Below are positions 1-11,263 of a stretch of DNA of 64,000 nucleotides, piece by piece. Where the stretch lies: contig BGZK01000707.1 of assembly GCA_005406025.1 (NCBI GenBank), forward strand, positions 1 to 64,000, given 5' to 3'. This stretch comes from Eumeta japonica. Lineage: Eukaryota; Arthropoda; Insecta; Lepidoptera; Psychidae. The position numbers and the translations under genes are program-made. Position 1 is the first letter of the stretch, and each line of letters starts with the position of its first letter. A model generated the notes under the pieces. That model ran no database searches, had not been told where the DNA came from, and saw nothing but the letters and a program-made list of their open reading frames with translations.

Positions 1-571
1 TGTTCGCGCCCATCGTCGAAAGGGAGTTTCCAGGCGTCGAGGCGGCGTTGACCGAGAACTTTGTGGACATCTTGACCACCGGCCGCGTCAGCAAGATTCC
101 GGTCATGATTGGCAGCACGGCTCTAGAGTTCTCTCTGGGAACCACGAACGACGACCTGAGAGTGTTCATACCGGAAGATTTTAACGTCGAAAGGAACTCC
201 GAGGAGGCGGTCAGGATCGCCGAAAAAATCCGACAGGTCTACTTCAAGTCCGGCTCCGTCGGAGTGGGCAACCTGAAGGAGTACTTTGAATTGCTGTCCG
301 ATTTTTTGGTCAACGTGGACACGTACAGATACGCCAAATACTTGGTGCAAAACACGACTTCGCCCGTATATCTATACAAATTCGATTACGTCGGCGAGCT
401 GAACGTATCTAAGAAGCTCTTGGACAGCCTCGGCCTGACTCAAGCCGCGCACATGGACGAACTGGGTTACCTGTTCAGGAATAAATTCCAGAACGACGTG
501 GAACCGACGCCGCAGGACGTCAAGATGAGGGAGAGGATGGTCAGGATTTGGACGAACTTTGCCAAAACCGG
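1..571 (+). CDS. carboxylesterase 1, penultimate coding exon (partial at 5' end)
   Basis: Open from base 3 to a GTAAGT donor at 572. It encodes the second half of the hydrolase fold, with the acid Glu in TALEFS and the His in AAHMDE. It ends in phase 2 within a Gly codon, the same splice position as in the minus-strand esterase of this window. Confidence 0.88.
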
Positions 572-2937
572 GTAAGTCTATTTACATTCATTACATTTAC
601 AATATGTAAACAATTGTGGATCAGGTTTCAATTTGATATCTGAAATCATACAACGTAAACTTCTTCTCCTAAACTGGTATCGAAAGTGCCATATTATTTA
701 TATAGTAATAATAATAATAATATACACGCATCGACGTCGGCATAACTATTTTCAGGGGGATGCATCTTAATAATTAACATTTTTAAATGTTCTGTTCGCT
801 GCATTTACTTTCCGCATAGGCAAAAGCAGAGGGGTGCAAATACACATCCTCGCACCCTTATCATGGAATTGAAAAATATACCCTATTTCCTGTTTCGCAG
901 AAGAGTGGGCATAGAGCACAAATCGCCACATGGTACAATCCTTGCATATCTCTCTTACTCCACCGACTTCCATCCATCTTTTCAAGCGAGCTCCTCATTT
1001 TTGGATGCTTAAAATTTGGCCTCTTTTTAATAATCCGCCTATATGGTCTTCGTCTCCTATCGCACACATTAGCTCTGTAAATTTATCAGTGCACTTTCAT
1101 CCGTCATTTTGAGATGGCCAAACCACCGCAGCATTCCAGTCTCTAAATTAGTCATTACAACTTCCAAGCCACGTAATGCACAAAGTGTTTTTATGCCACA
1201 AATATTTTTTTTCTTTCTATATAGCTATCATCAGCAAACATACAATTTGCATATGCAGTGGCATATTCATGATCCTACCAATCGAATCAAAATAGTTCTT
1301 TTAGCTGATATGTCAAGAAATTGACCAAGTGATTGGCTGATTTATTCACGTAGTATAACCGTACTGTAAGGGGAACTAGAAAAAAAAATGACACCAGAAC
1401 TAGTGATGATTTTGACGGTCGTAACTTGTGAATTGGTATACTTCAAATTGACTTTACGATTCTCCTTGTAATTTTGTTGTTCTGTTGAAATGCCCATTGG
1501 AAAATTTCCAAAATTTAAAAAAAAAATCTAATAGGAATTCAACCTGTTACTTATTCACGATTTAAATTTTTCTTTATAAAATATTTATTAAATGTATATT
1601 TTTAAGACCTATTTATACATTTTTTTATACGTTCGCATACTTCTGAAACGAGCAAAAAAAAAAGATCTGTTTCGTGTTTGGGAAGAGAAGTTACACAAAT
1701 CGTTTTACAGCATTATCTTAATTAATTGTACGCGTTATCAAGTAAATACTAGTCTGAGTTTAAATTAACGGGCCGTTAGTTAACGGGCGACAAATGGCGA
1801 ATCGAATTAGAATCGCTCACGGACGAGGAGCGAGAGCGTGCTTGATAATCGACAGTCTCACACAACTACTCGTACTAATCGTGTTAGATGTAAATTGTAT
1901 AAATTTTTCTAATCTTTTTTAAAATCTATAAATTTAAGTATGGAGGAATGATGCGAGTTTCAGCTCTTCTTTTTCACGAAACGGACTTAAGCCCACACTT
2001 CAACCGGAGTACAGTTGATAAATTTGGTCTTGCATTTTGACGACAAAAACTGTAATACACATGCGACAAACATTTATTTGATTTGTATAATTGTGCGTGA
2101 GAGTGTGTGTGCGTGTGCGTGCGTGTGTGTATTTTTTGTGTGGAACAGAGGTGGACCTTTATAATATGAAACTTCTAATTTGATCATTTTTTCTTTAGAG
2201 TAATAACGTATTGTAGGTTTGTTGTATTGTTGTACCCATATGGTATTATTTCTTTAAACATTACTCTTTCGTTTTTCAGAAATCCCACACCGGACGAGAA
2301 TCATTACATAACGGTGACATGGCAGCCCGTCACCAAAGACATCTTATACTATATGAATTTGAGCAACGAACTGTCAATAGGAACGGATCCCGATCAAGAG
2401 AAAATGCAACTATGGGACAAACTCTACAACAAATACTACAAGATATGGGAATTAAAGAAACCATCCGATGAAACCTTCTTCCTCGCCCAGAAGACTGAGA
2501 CCCAAAACGATGTCAGCGTTACAGAAGAGTCCGCCAAACTGCAAGAAGATTTACAGCAGCAAGAGGACGTATTAGCTCAGCAGGTGGAGAACTTAGTAAT
2601 CATCAGCGAGACCGTCGAGACCATAGAAACGGTGATCGCCGAAACGGAACCGATAGCGCCGGAACCGGAACCAGAACCGGTCATGGAAGAGCCGGAGCCG
2701 GTGATAGAGAAACAGATACCCGAACCGGAGCCAGCTAGAGAGATGAACGGGAGAGCTGAGGATAAGGAAGCTGGAGCCAGGATGATAAGACCGTCCAACG
2801 AGATAAAGGTGGTGACGCACAGCAACGGCACGCCCAAAGACGTGATCAGAGCCAACGATCCACCAGAAGACGATTTGCCTAAGAACATCGGTATCAATAA
2901 GTTTGTCAATTTCTTTGAAAGTCTAGGTAAAAAGTGA
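1..2937 (+). CDS. carboxylesterase (alpha/beta hydrolase), 3' part, two exons
   Basis: The last two coding exons of a carboxyl/cholinesterase, joined 1..571 and 2280..2937; earlier exons lie before the window. The reading frame is open from base 3 (FAPIVEREF). The family acid residue is visible in GSTALEFS and the catalytic His in AAHMDELGYLF; the nucleophile Ser is upstream and unseen. The first exon ends in FAKTG at donor GG|GTAAGT, and the next exon restores the Gly codon and runs into NPTPDENHYITVTWQPVTK, the usual C-terminal block. After WDKLYNKYYK the protein continues about 160 residues more than a typical esterase: a Gln/Glu-rich helix-like stretch, Glu-Pro repeats, then a tail ending FVNFFESLGKK. 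Such enzymes hydrolyse ester bonds of hormones, odorants or xenobiotics; the substrate cannot be told from sequence. It converges on a second esterase about 20 kb away. Confidence 0.88.
572..2279 (+). other. carboxylesterase 1 last intron
   Basis: An AT-rich 1.7-kb intron between donor GTAAGT and acceptor TTTTTCAG. It holds an inverted LINE relic (about 860-1150) and a short GT-rich stretch near 2095-2130. No coding exon was recognised inside it. Confidence 0.75.
860..1150 (-). mobile_element. non-LTR retrotransposon relic (C-terminal RT-side fragment, family B)
   Basis: On the minus strand, broken frames resemble the end of an insect LINE polyprotein (pieces such as KRPNFKHPK, MDGSRWSKRDMQGLYHVAICALCP). 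The same segment recurs at 4970-5250 (-), 32090-32400 (+), 37770-38085 (+) and 49060-49350 (+), sharing motifs such as ATGGCCAAACCACC and its complement. It is frameshifted and not functional. Confidence 0.6.
2280..2937 (+). CDS. carboxylesterase 1, terminal exon with Glu-Pro-rich tail
   Basis: It begins after TTTTTCAG and completes the split Gly codon. The first 60 or so residues are the normal esterase C-terminus (TVTWQPVTKDILYYMNL, then EKMQLWDKLYNKYYK). The rest is an acidic low-complexity tail: a stretch rich in Gln and Glu, then about 30 residues of EPEPEP-type repeats, then a basic/mixed end NIGINKFVNFFESLGKK before TGA at 2935-2937. It is one continuous open frame, so the tail is not a sequencing break. 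Confidence 0.87.
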
Positions 2938-4093
2938 ATCATATTAAAAAGAAGTACTTATTTTGACATATCACTATATTATTACAAGGATATTTAATTA
3001 ATTGTTAATATTATATATGTATTTTTTTTTGTTGGAAGAAATGCCATATCAAAATCGTGTAAAACCAAATATTGTGTTAAATTTTTGGGATGTTTGTTTT
3101 TTTTTGAATAACTTTCGGCTATAAGCCATTAAATGCAAATAAAATTAGCTTTTTGTTTAAAATAACTATTTTCTATTTTACTATTCTGTTTTGTAAGATT
3201 TAGATAGTGTAACTTATTTAATATTTGAAATTAAGTGCTAAATTTATTGTCATTCCATTAGAAATAAAATGCTGAATTTATGAAATATTGAATAAAAAAA
3301 AGGAATTGATCATCGTGCCAATAATTTTCTAGTGATAGGATAGATATTATTATTACTATTTTTTTTTGTAAAACAATAATTATATCATGTAAATATTTAT
3401 GCGTTGTTTTTTTATATCCTTCTTCGTTCTTTATTCGATTTCTTTAATGTTACATTATGTTATTTAAATATACAGAAGAGTGGACACAGGATTTTAAAAG
3501 ACATATATAACATATTTCTCACGTTTTCTGTTAACTTTGGCAAATGATTTTACTGATGATTACTATCAAAAGCTGTCAAAGAACATATATTCAGAAATGC
3601 TTAGTTACTGATATTTTTGTAATTTTGTAAAGACGATAGGTTTTGTTTCGTGTATCAAGAACTATGATATTCGGCGTTGCCGCTTCTCGCTGCGCGGGCG
3701 ACGTCGCGAGACGGACGCCCGCGGCCCTGATCCCACGCAGCCATAGCGAACACTTTCCCATTTGCGTAAAGCGCCTTTAGTGTTAGACATTGATTTGTTA
3801 TGTTCAAAAAAAATTAAAAAAAAATCTTCATTTACAGGCGTAAATTGGATGGTTATCATCAGTAGAGTCATTTGCCAAAGTTGACTGAAAAAGTCAGAGG
3901 CACTTTGTATATAGTAACTAGCTTTAGACCGTGGCTTGGACATCCCGCTTGCATTTTCGATCCTAAACTAATGTCGAAATCTTCCTAGAACATTCTTTTT
4001 ATCGATAACAAACCGGCATAAGTAAATAATTCGTTCTACGATAACGCAAGTGAGGCCGCGGCAAAAAGTTACTATCTATATAAAGTCCGTAGT
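2938..4093. other. 3' flank of carboxylesterase 1, AT-rich
   Basis: Contains AATAAA signals near 3137 and 3264, either of which could end the esterase transcript. A GC-rich patch at about 3676-3725 (CGCGGGCGACGTCGCG) matches a palindromic motif also seen at 13415-13432 and 32839-32858. No gene was recognised. Confidence 0.5.
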
Positions 4094-4460
4094 GGATTTT
4101 ATCATGCATCTTTTCGCAAATATTCCTAATATTCTTTTAGAACACATTTGCCAAAATAACTTTAACATAATATAATGTACTTAAAATAAAATAATGTAGA
4201 CGCAACCCTAATAAGGGCTCGGCCAGACAGCAAGCGTGGGCACGATTGGATGGCCGGCCGCACGGCGCGCTGCGGCTCAGTACCTACGCGTCAGCTATTC
4301 TAAGGCTGTCAGCACGACATTTGTACGTAGATGTTTTAAGCTATTTTTTTAGGAAACGGCTCAGAAACTGCTACTTCGAAGACTATGATTTATATAGTAA
4401 AATTGTTTTACAAGGAGAGGAAGATTGCGAATATTTGCGAAAAGATGCAAGATAAAATCC
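4094..4460 (+). mobile_element. MITE, family GGATTTTATC, copy 1
   Basis: A 367-bp element with 32-bp terminal inverted repeats that differ at only one base (left end GGATTTTATCATGCATCTTT, right end its near-exact complement). The GC-rich core (CGGCCGCACGGCGCGC area) is shared, inverted, with 55998-56404. A short ORF inside it (4246-4455) is a by-product of the repeat. The transposase source is not identified. Confidence 0.8.
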
Positions 4461-4969
4461 ATTTGTATATGCTATATTAGTATAACATTTCTGTTCAGTG
4501 GTTAAAAACCTGATTGGGTAACAAACGTGCAAATTTTCACGTTTATAATACCAATTAAATTAAACGCCATCTTCTACACATCAAGAATATTCGCCTATAA
4601 CTCTATTTGTCAAAATGTTGTCGCAACTACATCAGACTATTATCCCACCACCTGTCAGGTCTGTTTAAGGCTGATGAACCTCAACATCATCTAATGATAT
4701 AAATGTTCTTTATTATATAAAAGTGACTTTTACTGGTTAAATATAATAGTTAAGTATACAGTATCGTGGACTTTTATATAAGATATACATTTTTTTTATA
4801 ATTTTTACATTATATTATGAAAGGTATCAGCCAGTGCACGCAAATATTTACGTTAAAGCAGCAATTTTTCTTGACTTCCTTAACAAAATCACGATAGTTT
4901 CGGCTTTTAAAACTCATAGCCTGATGTTTTAATACTCCTCAGCTTTATGTAGTAATAATAATATAAACT

Positions 4970-5250
4970 CACGCCTATTCTCCAGAAGCATGGGCAGAGA
5001 CCGTAAAATTCGACATCTTCGTATATTCTCTTGCCTCGCCGACATCCATCTATGTTTTCATGCAAGCTCGTCGGTTTTGGGTGCTTCAAATTTGCTTTCT
5101 TATATACTCCCAATTTCTTCTGCATGTGACTTTCTAGGGCGACCCACCGCCGACCTTTCCATAACACACATTCGCTCTATAGATTTGTTTCGACAGTCTA
5201 CTTTTATCCATCATTTCCAGATGGCCAAACCACCTCAACATCCTTTTTCT
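4970..5250 (-). mobile_element. non-LTR retrotransposon relic (family B)
   Basis: A second inverted copy of the 860-1150 segment. Minus-strand frames read pieces such as HMQKKLGVYKK, NIDGCRRGKRIYEDVEF and YGLCPCFWR, the decayed end of a LINE reverse-transcriptase polyprotein. Confidence 0.6.
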
Positions 5251-6150
5251 ACTGTGGGCACTGCATCTTCCTCCTAACCACATATTCATCATGTATTAGT
5301 ATAGAATTTAAACGTTAAATATTGTTTATTTTTTCTGAATAATTTGCCTATTTTTTTTTTGTTATTATTTGTTATGTATGAAGATCCGAGAAAAAGCGAA
5401 CTCCGGATCGAAAGTTTGTAATTAAATAACCGAATCATAACCATTACAAAAAAAGGGCCAAGTGCGAGTCGTATTCGCGAAATCAAGGTTTCGTACTGGA
5501 CACTCATTGAATCAAATGTAAATTTATTATTAGAAATAAAACTGCACAGGAACTTCATTCATCGGTTGGCGACCTTTGTCGACCCTTCCATCATACAAGT
5601 AACATGCAGCAGTAATCTTTTTCATTCTCAATATTTAACTGGAGTTTGTATCTAAAATTGATTGTTTGGCAATAATTCGAGCGAATACCTCTTTGCCACT
5701 GTTTTTTTTTTATATAAATACACCATCATTAAGCACACAACAAATAATAAAAGAAAAGATAAGTGTGATAGGATAGAATGAGGAAGTTTAGTGAATCGTT
5801 TGACAGGAGGAAGGAAGGAAAAAAATATGAGAAAGACCATAGAATTCAGAAATCGATAATACAATAACAAAAAAAAAAAACGATAAAAACCCTAAGGTCA
5901 GAGAGGACAGGCTGACATGCCCAGATCAGTTTAGATTAAAATGCGCTATTAAAATTTATGGATGCGAAAGCGGTATAGTCTTCAGGTTTTTTTTTAAATT
6001 TGGGTGATAAGGGTACGTTTAAATGATGGAAATTATAGTTGATTTGTGTCTTATAAAAAGGAAAATATTGGACGCTCTTTACCGCACATTTAATGGATGT
6101 GAAACCTCTTAAATGACGTCACGGACGTAATGAAACAAGCATAGGACGCG
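5251..6150. other. AT-rich spacer with a short repeat fragment
   Basis: A fragment of the GGCCAAGTGCGAGTCG repeat lies at about 5455-5500. Otherwise no gene or structured element was recognised. Confidence 0.4.
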
Positions 6151-6518
6151 AACGCGAATAAAAACCGGCCAAGCGCGAATCGAATTAAGGGTTCCGTAGC
6201 GCCGTATGATATTGAACAGTGAATGCTCTTTGAAAATAGTTATAGGAAAATAAAAAAAAAATGTTAAAATTGAATAAGAAATACCGAAAAAACACGTTTC
6301 TTGTATAGAGATCGCTTTTCATTTTTAAGTTTATTTTGTTTTTATTAATATTTTTATATTTTTTTTATAGCGACTATAATAACACACACCGTGTGAATAT
6401 TTGAAGCATTTCTCTATTACGATTATTAAAATCGAGCAATAAACGCCAAAAAAACATCTTTTATTTTATGGGGACCGTCTTGAATTTTTAATATAATTAA
6501 TTTTTTGTCATTTGTTAA

Positions 6519-6671
6519 CTTCCCGCTAAGAAAATTGAAAATTTTCTAAAATTTTCAGGAAGTTATTGGTTTCACCCCATTTTGCAAAAATCGAGTTCTC
6601 ATCAGATCTCGACGTTCTGAGGGTCTAGGAAGCTTCCCTGATTATCCCTGAGATGATGTCCGTATATCTGT

Positions 6672-6742
<71 letters not shown>

Positions 6743-7087
6743 GATGTATATAAACCTCTTATAACTTTTAAACGGCTTGACCGAATCAAGCCCACTACAC
6801 GGCGTTCGAAAGAGTTTCACCAAACTTAGATTTCCTGAAAGTTAAGGTCGAATTAAACTGGTGGATTTTGAGAAATTAAAAAAACAGTTTTTTTGGAATA
6901 ACTACGAAACGACTTAACCGATCGATTTCAAATTCTAACCAGCTCTTGACCCTGTAAAAACACGTCGATTGCCGCAAACCGGATCAAAATCGGTTGATTC
7001 GTTTGCGAGAAATCGTTGTCGAAATAAATCGAAACAAACCGTTTTTTGAAATAACTACGAAACGGATAAAATTAGCGGGAAGTTGCA
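6519..7087. mobile_element. inverted-repeat element with ends AACTTCCCGCTAA / TTAGCGGGAAGTT
   Basis: Bounded by AACTTCCCGCTAAG on the left and TTAGCGGGAAGTTG on the right, exact complements over 13 bases. It contains the long GT microsatellite and a repeated interior motif (AATAACTACGAAACG occurs twice). Nested within the GGGTTCCGTA repeat. Related TTCCCGCTA sequence recurs near 16628. Confidence 0.65.
6675..6735 (+). repeat. (GT)n microsatellite
   Basis: About 60 bases of almost pure GT dinucleotides inside the TTCCCGCTAA element. The His/Thr-rich ORF on the minus strand here is an artefact of the repeat. Confidence 0.95.
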
Positions 7088-7659
7088 GAGTTGGCCTTTA
7101 GGGTCAAATTTTTTTTATAGTGATGATAGTACATAATACACACTGTATGATTATTTGAAATATTTTTCTATTATCATTCTAAAAATTTAACAAAAAACGC
7201 CAAAAATACGTTTATTGTATTGGGGGTCCTTTTAATTTTTAATTTTATTTAATTTTTGATGCAGCAGTAATAGAAATACACACTTTCTGAAAACTTCAAT
7301 TGTCTACCTATTCCGATTCATAAGAAAAAGTCCAGACAGACGGACAGCGGAGGCTTAGTAACAGGGTTCTGTTGACACCCTACAGATACGGAACCCTAAA
7401 AACATAAATAGTCACAAAACACGAAACACAATGATGAGTATTAAAAAGACTAACACATGGTGTGTGTGTGTGTGTGCGTGCGTGCGTCCGTGCGTGTGTG
7501 ATCATATAAAAAACAATTGAAGTAGTTACGTATCATTTTAATTACAATGATTAAATCTTATGATAATAAATAAATCTCGTTTGTAAGTTAAACTTAGAAT
7601 TCTAGTATTAAAAAAAGCTTTTTCAGTAGCTTCAGTAGGGTAACTGTTTTATTATATGT

Positions 7660-8158
7660 AAATAAAAAATTTAGAAATGTTTAAAAGAAATAGTAGTCGA
7701 CATAATCTCAATACCAGAAATAAAAATAAACTGAATTCACATGTTAGTCGACTAAGTAAAGTCACAAATTCATTTAGAGGGCTCTGTGTGCGCCTATTCA
7801 ATAAGGTTCCTGTAGATATACAAGGTTTACCCCTACATAAACTTAAGAGTGTTATTAAACAATCACTCAGTAAAAAAGGGTACTATGCAATTTCTGAACA
7901 TTTAGAAGACAAATATCCATGGGCATAAGCGGCTCGACCTCTCACCGGGCTGTCTCATTCTTAATGGTTCCGTATTTGTTTTGGCTGTATATGTGCAAAT
8001 TAGAAAAGAGCCACCCTTAAGTTGTTCGCTCGTTCTTCTTGAGGGAAAATTGCCTTCCGAACGAGCGGTAAAGTGTAAATTCGCAAAAAATTATGACCTA
8101 TTTCAAGTGTTATTTTGTAACCTACGAAATAAAGATATTTTGAATTTGAATTTGAATA
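7660..8158 (+). mobile_element. non-LTR retrotransposon 3' end (family A), relic
   Basis: The frame at 7677-7928 reads SRLSKVTNSFRGLCVRLF, then LPLHKLKSVIKQSLSKKGYY and a final YPWA, the conserved C-terminus of an insect LINE ORF2. A 3' UTR follows, ending TACGAAATAAAGATATTTTG and a short (GAATTT)n tail. Two more copies with coding remnants (9165-9607, 41883-42318) and one tail-only copy (29940-30045) occur in the window. Heavily 5'-truncated. Confidence 0.75.
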
Positions 8159-9164
8159 ATGAAAGTACGACATCGTCAGTTGAGATAGAGATTCTTTATC
8201 AATTATTTTCTCGGAGTTGGTGCGAGATAAGGCAAGTTTAACGTAAAATAAAATATTTGTTGTATAACTTACTTATACTAATTACGTAATATATCCATTA
8301 TACACACATACATTCCATGTCAAACGCAAAATTTTGTATAAGTAGGCATTTTGTTGTCCCTTTGTCTTTGTTCGTCTCATAGTCTCATGGTATACGGATT
8401 TTTTTTTTCGTGAGGTCACACAGCCGATATTGACACAATTTTCGTGCTGCATAAGCGGGCTGTTCGTGCTGTTTATAATGTCAGACCAAAGGCGTCTTCC
8501 GGAGAATTCAAGAATATTATAATATTTTAACTTTAACGTCACGATACATATACGGAAATCTGGTATGTAAAGAGAAATATAGAATCGTGTCAAAAAAAAA
8601 AGGTGTGTGTGTACGATTCACACACGATGGAAGTGAAACTTCAGTAAATGGACAAAAGAATGAGATGAATATATATAACAAGGGTAAAAATGAAAGTATT
8701 TTGATTAGTTTTAAAAGATATTTTATTTAACATTGTTATTTAATTTTAATTTTATTTTCATTTTTTTTTGCGTCGATATTGACGACACATTTCGGTATTA
8801 GTTTTCGGCATCTTATAAAATTTATTATTTAGCACAACAAGATATAAAAATACTCACAAACACTGTTAAATAATAACACACCGCGCTGACTTCTTACTAA
8901 AAAGCTGTAATACGCAGCCGCATACAGTGTACAGTGGTATTAGCTCACGTACTTTTCACATATACTAACACGCGTTAAATGCTCAAATGCAAGCAAGTAT
9001 TAAACAGTGTGCAATATACATACACACCGACATTTGCTCTCTCGCTCTGTCCTTCACATTTTTGTATTAGTGTCTCTTTCCCGTCGTTTTTTCCGTTGCA
9101 TCCGGTTTGAAATCACAGCGATTCTATAGAAGTTTCACTTCAATTAGCTATATACATTACAACA
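8159..9164. other. AT-rich spacer, nothing recognised
   Basis: Low-complexity AT-rich DNA with scattered short ORFs. Translations gave no family match I could recognise. Confidence 0.4.
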
Positions 9165-9607
9165 ATATTAAACATAAAAACGATCTAGCTGTTCATAAAA
9201 CTCGCCTCGGCAAAGTTAGCTAATCATTTATGGCGGAATATCTGCGCTTTCATGATAAGATCCCAGTTGAAATTAAAAATTTGCCATATAATGAATTTAA
9301 ACTTTTCGTTATAAAAAAGTTATCTACCAAGAGCTTATTATGCCGTGTCCGAATATCATAATGAAAAAAACTCATGGAATTGAACTACTCGCTATGAGTC
9401 CGTTTCATATCATTTCTAAATGTTGTATTATGTTTATCCATCATTCGATATTTTGAGTCTATGAGCAAGAAAAAGCAACCTCTGAGTTTCTTGCCCATTT
9501 CTCTCAAGGTGATGATTAATGTTAAGATCGAAATGAATTTATTAATGACGTATTTAAACTGTAATTCCATTACCTACTATCTAAAGATATTTTTAATTTT
9601 GATTTGT
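9165..9607 (+). mobile_element. non-LTR retrotransposon 3' end (family A), decayed copy
   Basis: Shares GATCTAGCTGTTCATAAAAC, a decayed LNEKNPW-like region and the tail words CTAAAGATATTTTTAATTTTG with the copies at 7660 and 41883. Stops and frameshifts are present. Confidence 0.6.
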
Positions 9608-10265
9608 GAACATATAATTAATTACCAATAATTTTATGTGTTTCAATTTCTTTTATGGGCTTTAAAAATTATTATTTTTATCCTTTTAGCTTATGGATTT
9701 TTTGAAGTAGATTTTTATTTATGTTATTTCTTTTTATAAAGTTTAGTTTACATGTCTTTTGTTATTGAGTTCGTTTTCAATATACTCCAAGTTCATATAG
9801 AGCACGAGATTTTTCTATATCTAAAAATCCATAATTTGTATTATTGCATTAAATTGATGAAAATATTAACACTACATAAAAATATAAGCTTGCATTATAA
9901 TTTTCGCCTGTTCATGTTCATCGAAAGATGTACAACAATACTTTTTTATTTAATTTCCAATGTAGATAATATTATATATTAATTCTAATAAAAACCATAG
10001 AGTTGAACGCATTACAACGCAGTGCATCCACTCGCCAACAGATGTCGCCACTTGTATGTTACAACGCTAACGTCCAATGTGCACAAGTCAGTGGGACAGA
10101 AACAATTCGTCATTTCCAGTTCAAAACCGCATTAAAGCATGCCTTGATCTCCTATATCTCGGCGTGCAATTTTTTTAGGTCATCCCGTCTAAGCGGATAT
10201 TCCTTCCGTGGCGGGCTGATTGCCAACCGACACGATAACCTAGTTATTATATTGGACTAGTATTA
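9608..10265. other. spacer, one unassigned ORF
   Basis: AT-rich up to 10000. Bases 10003-10260 hold an 85-aa open frame (MNALQRSASTRQQM...) of more balanced composition. I recognise no family; it abuts the inverted-repeat element at 10266 and may be repeat-derived. Confidence 0.3.
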
Positions 10266-10870
10266 CACAGGTGTTAGGTGTGGGTCGTTACGTCATTTTC
10301 AAGAAACGTAACGAAACCAGTGACTTGGTCGGCGTCACCTGTTTTAAAACTAGTGATTTTTGTAACTAGCTGTTTTCATTCAGCTACTGTGATTGCATAA
10401 ATACGTCCACCTACTATACAGTTACTCACGAAACGAAGATAAATTAAATCACTGTTTTGTGTTTGTAGCTATACAGTTAAATCAATAAATTAACTTTCCT
10501 TCATACTTTATTCAGGCTTAGCACTGACTGCATTAAATATATTTATGATTGATTAGTGTTTACTATGAAACTATGATTTTTAATAAAATTATTAATGCAG
10601 GCGCATTTAAAAGTTAATTTGATTGCATGTACAATTATTATTAATATTTACAGTTTATTTACACTTTTTCAACGTTTTCACTGTCATTTGTTTATATCGC
10701 CCACTACTAGTTCGGTGTGATGCGTGATATGGCATCACGCGTTTGAGAATAACGCATTTACAAAAATCACTACTTTTATGTTGACTCGAAACTAGTGATT
10801 CAGTTACATATCGCGTCACAGGTTATTGTATCTAGTGACGTCAAATAACACCCACGTCTAATAGGTGTGT
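10266..10870. mobile_element. MITE-like element with long imperfect inverted ends
   Basis: The left end CACAGGTGTTAGGTGTGGGT pairs imperfectly with the complement of the right end (CACACCTATTAGACGTGGGT). Further in, AAACTAGTGATTTTTGTAA matches the complement of the right side, AAAGTAGTGATTTTTGTAA. This indicates imperfect terminal inverted repeats of roughly 100 bp around an AT-rich core of about 400 bp. No transposase is present. Confidence 0.6.
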
Positions 10871-11096
10871 ATGCTTGCACTAGGGATGTCAGAATTGCAA
10901 TAAAGTATCGATATGATTTGTCAGAGAATATTGGCGCGTAATATATTGTATATTTTTTTTTCATAGAATCGAAACATCCCATACGTCGAACGGTCACGAA
11001 GTTGGCAAACTGACGGCATTCCTTTAGACCACAAATGTAATATTATAATATTAATTTGGTGATATTACAAAACCACCCTTTCCAAAATCTGCCTCT

Positions 11097-11160
11097 AAAA
11101 ACCGGCTAAGGGCGTGTCGGCCATGCTGACCGCAGGGTTACGAAGCCGTTACTGCAAACA
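11097..11160 (+). repeat. fragment of the GGCCAAG-GGGTTCCGTA repeat
   Basis: AAAACCGGCTAAGGGCGTGT followed by AGGGTTACGAAGCC matches the head of the copies at 12415 and 18178. No tail was found nearby. Confidence 0.6.
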
Positions 11161-11263
11161 AATGCACTAAAGATGAAAAAATTACGTTGTTACACTTTTT
11201 TTCATGTTTCCATCCCATAATATATATATAACTTAAACATCTTAATCTACACTAGGTCAAGAG

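Larger units (their letters stand above)
6160..7402 (+). mobile_element. GGCCAAG-GGGTTCCGTA repeat, interrupted by another element
   Basis: Starts with AACCGGCCAAGCGCG and GGGTTCCGTAGC and ends with CAGACAGACGGACAG followed by TACGGAACCCTAAAAA. The same head and tail are seen at 12415-13213. A separate inverted-repeat element (6519-7087) is inserted in the middle, so the copy is longer than its relatives. Confidence 0.65.

Noticed and set aside
2577..2942. 121-aa minus-strand ORF rich in Gly and Ser
   Set aside because: Complement of the Glu-Pro codons of the esterase tail; shadow of the real exon.
4246..4455. 69-aa plus-strand ORF
   Set aside because: Lies wholly within MITE copy 1 and reflects its GC-rich core.
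6602..6823. 73-aa minus-strand ORF with a long His/Thr run
   Set aside because: It is the translation of the GT microsatellite within a transposon.
10003..10260. 85-aa ORF MNALQRSAS...
   Set aside because: Balanced composition but no family recognised and abuts a MITE-like element; not called as a gene.
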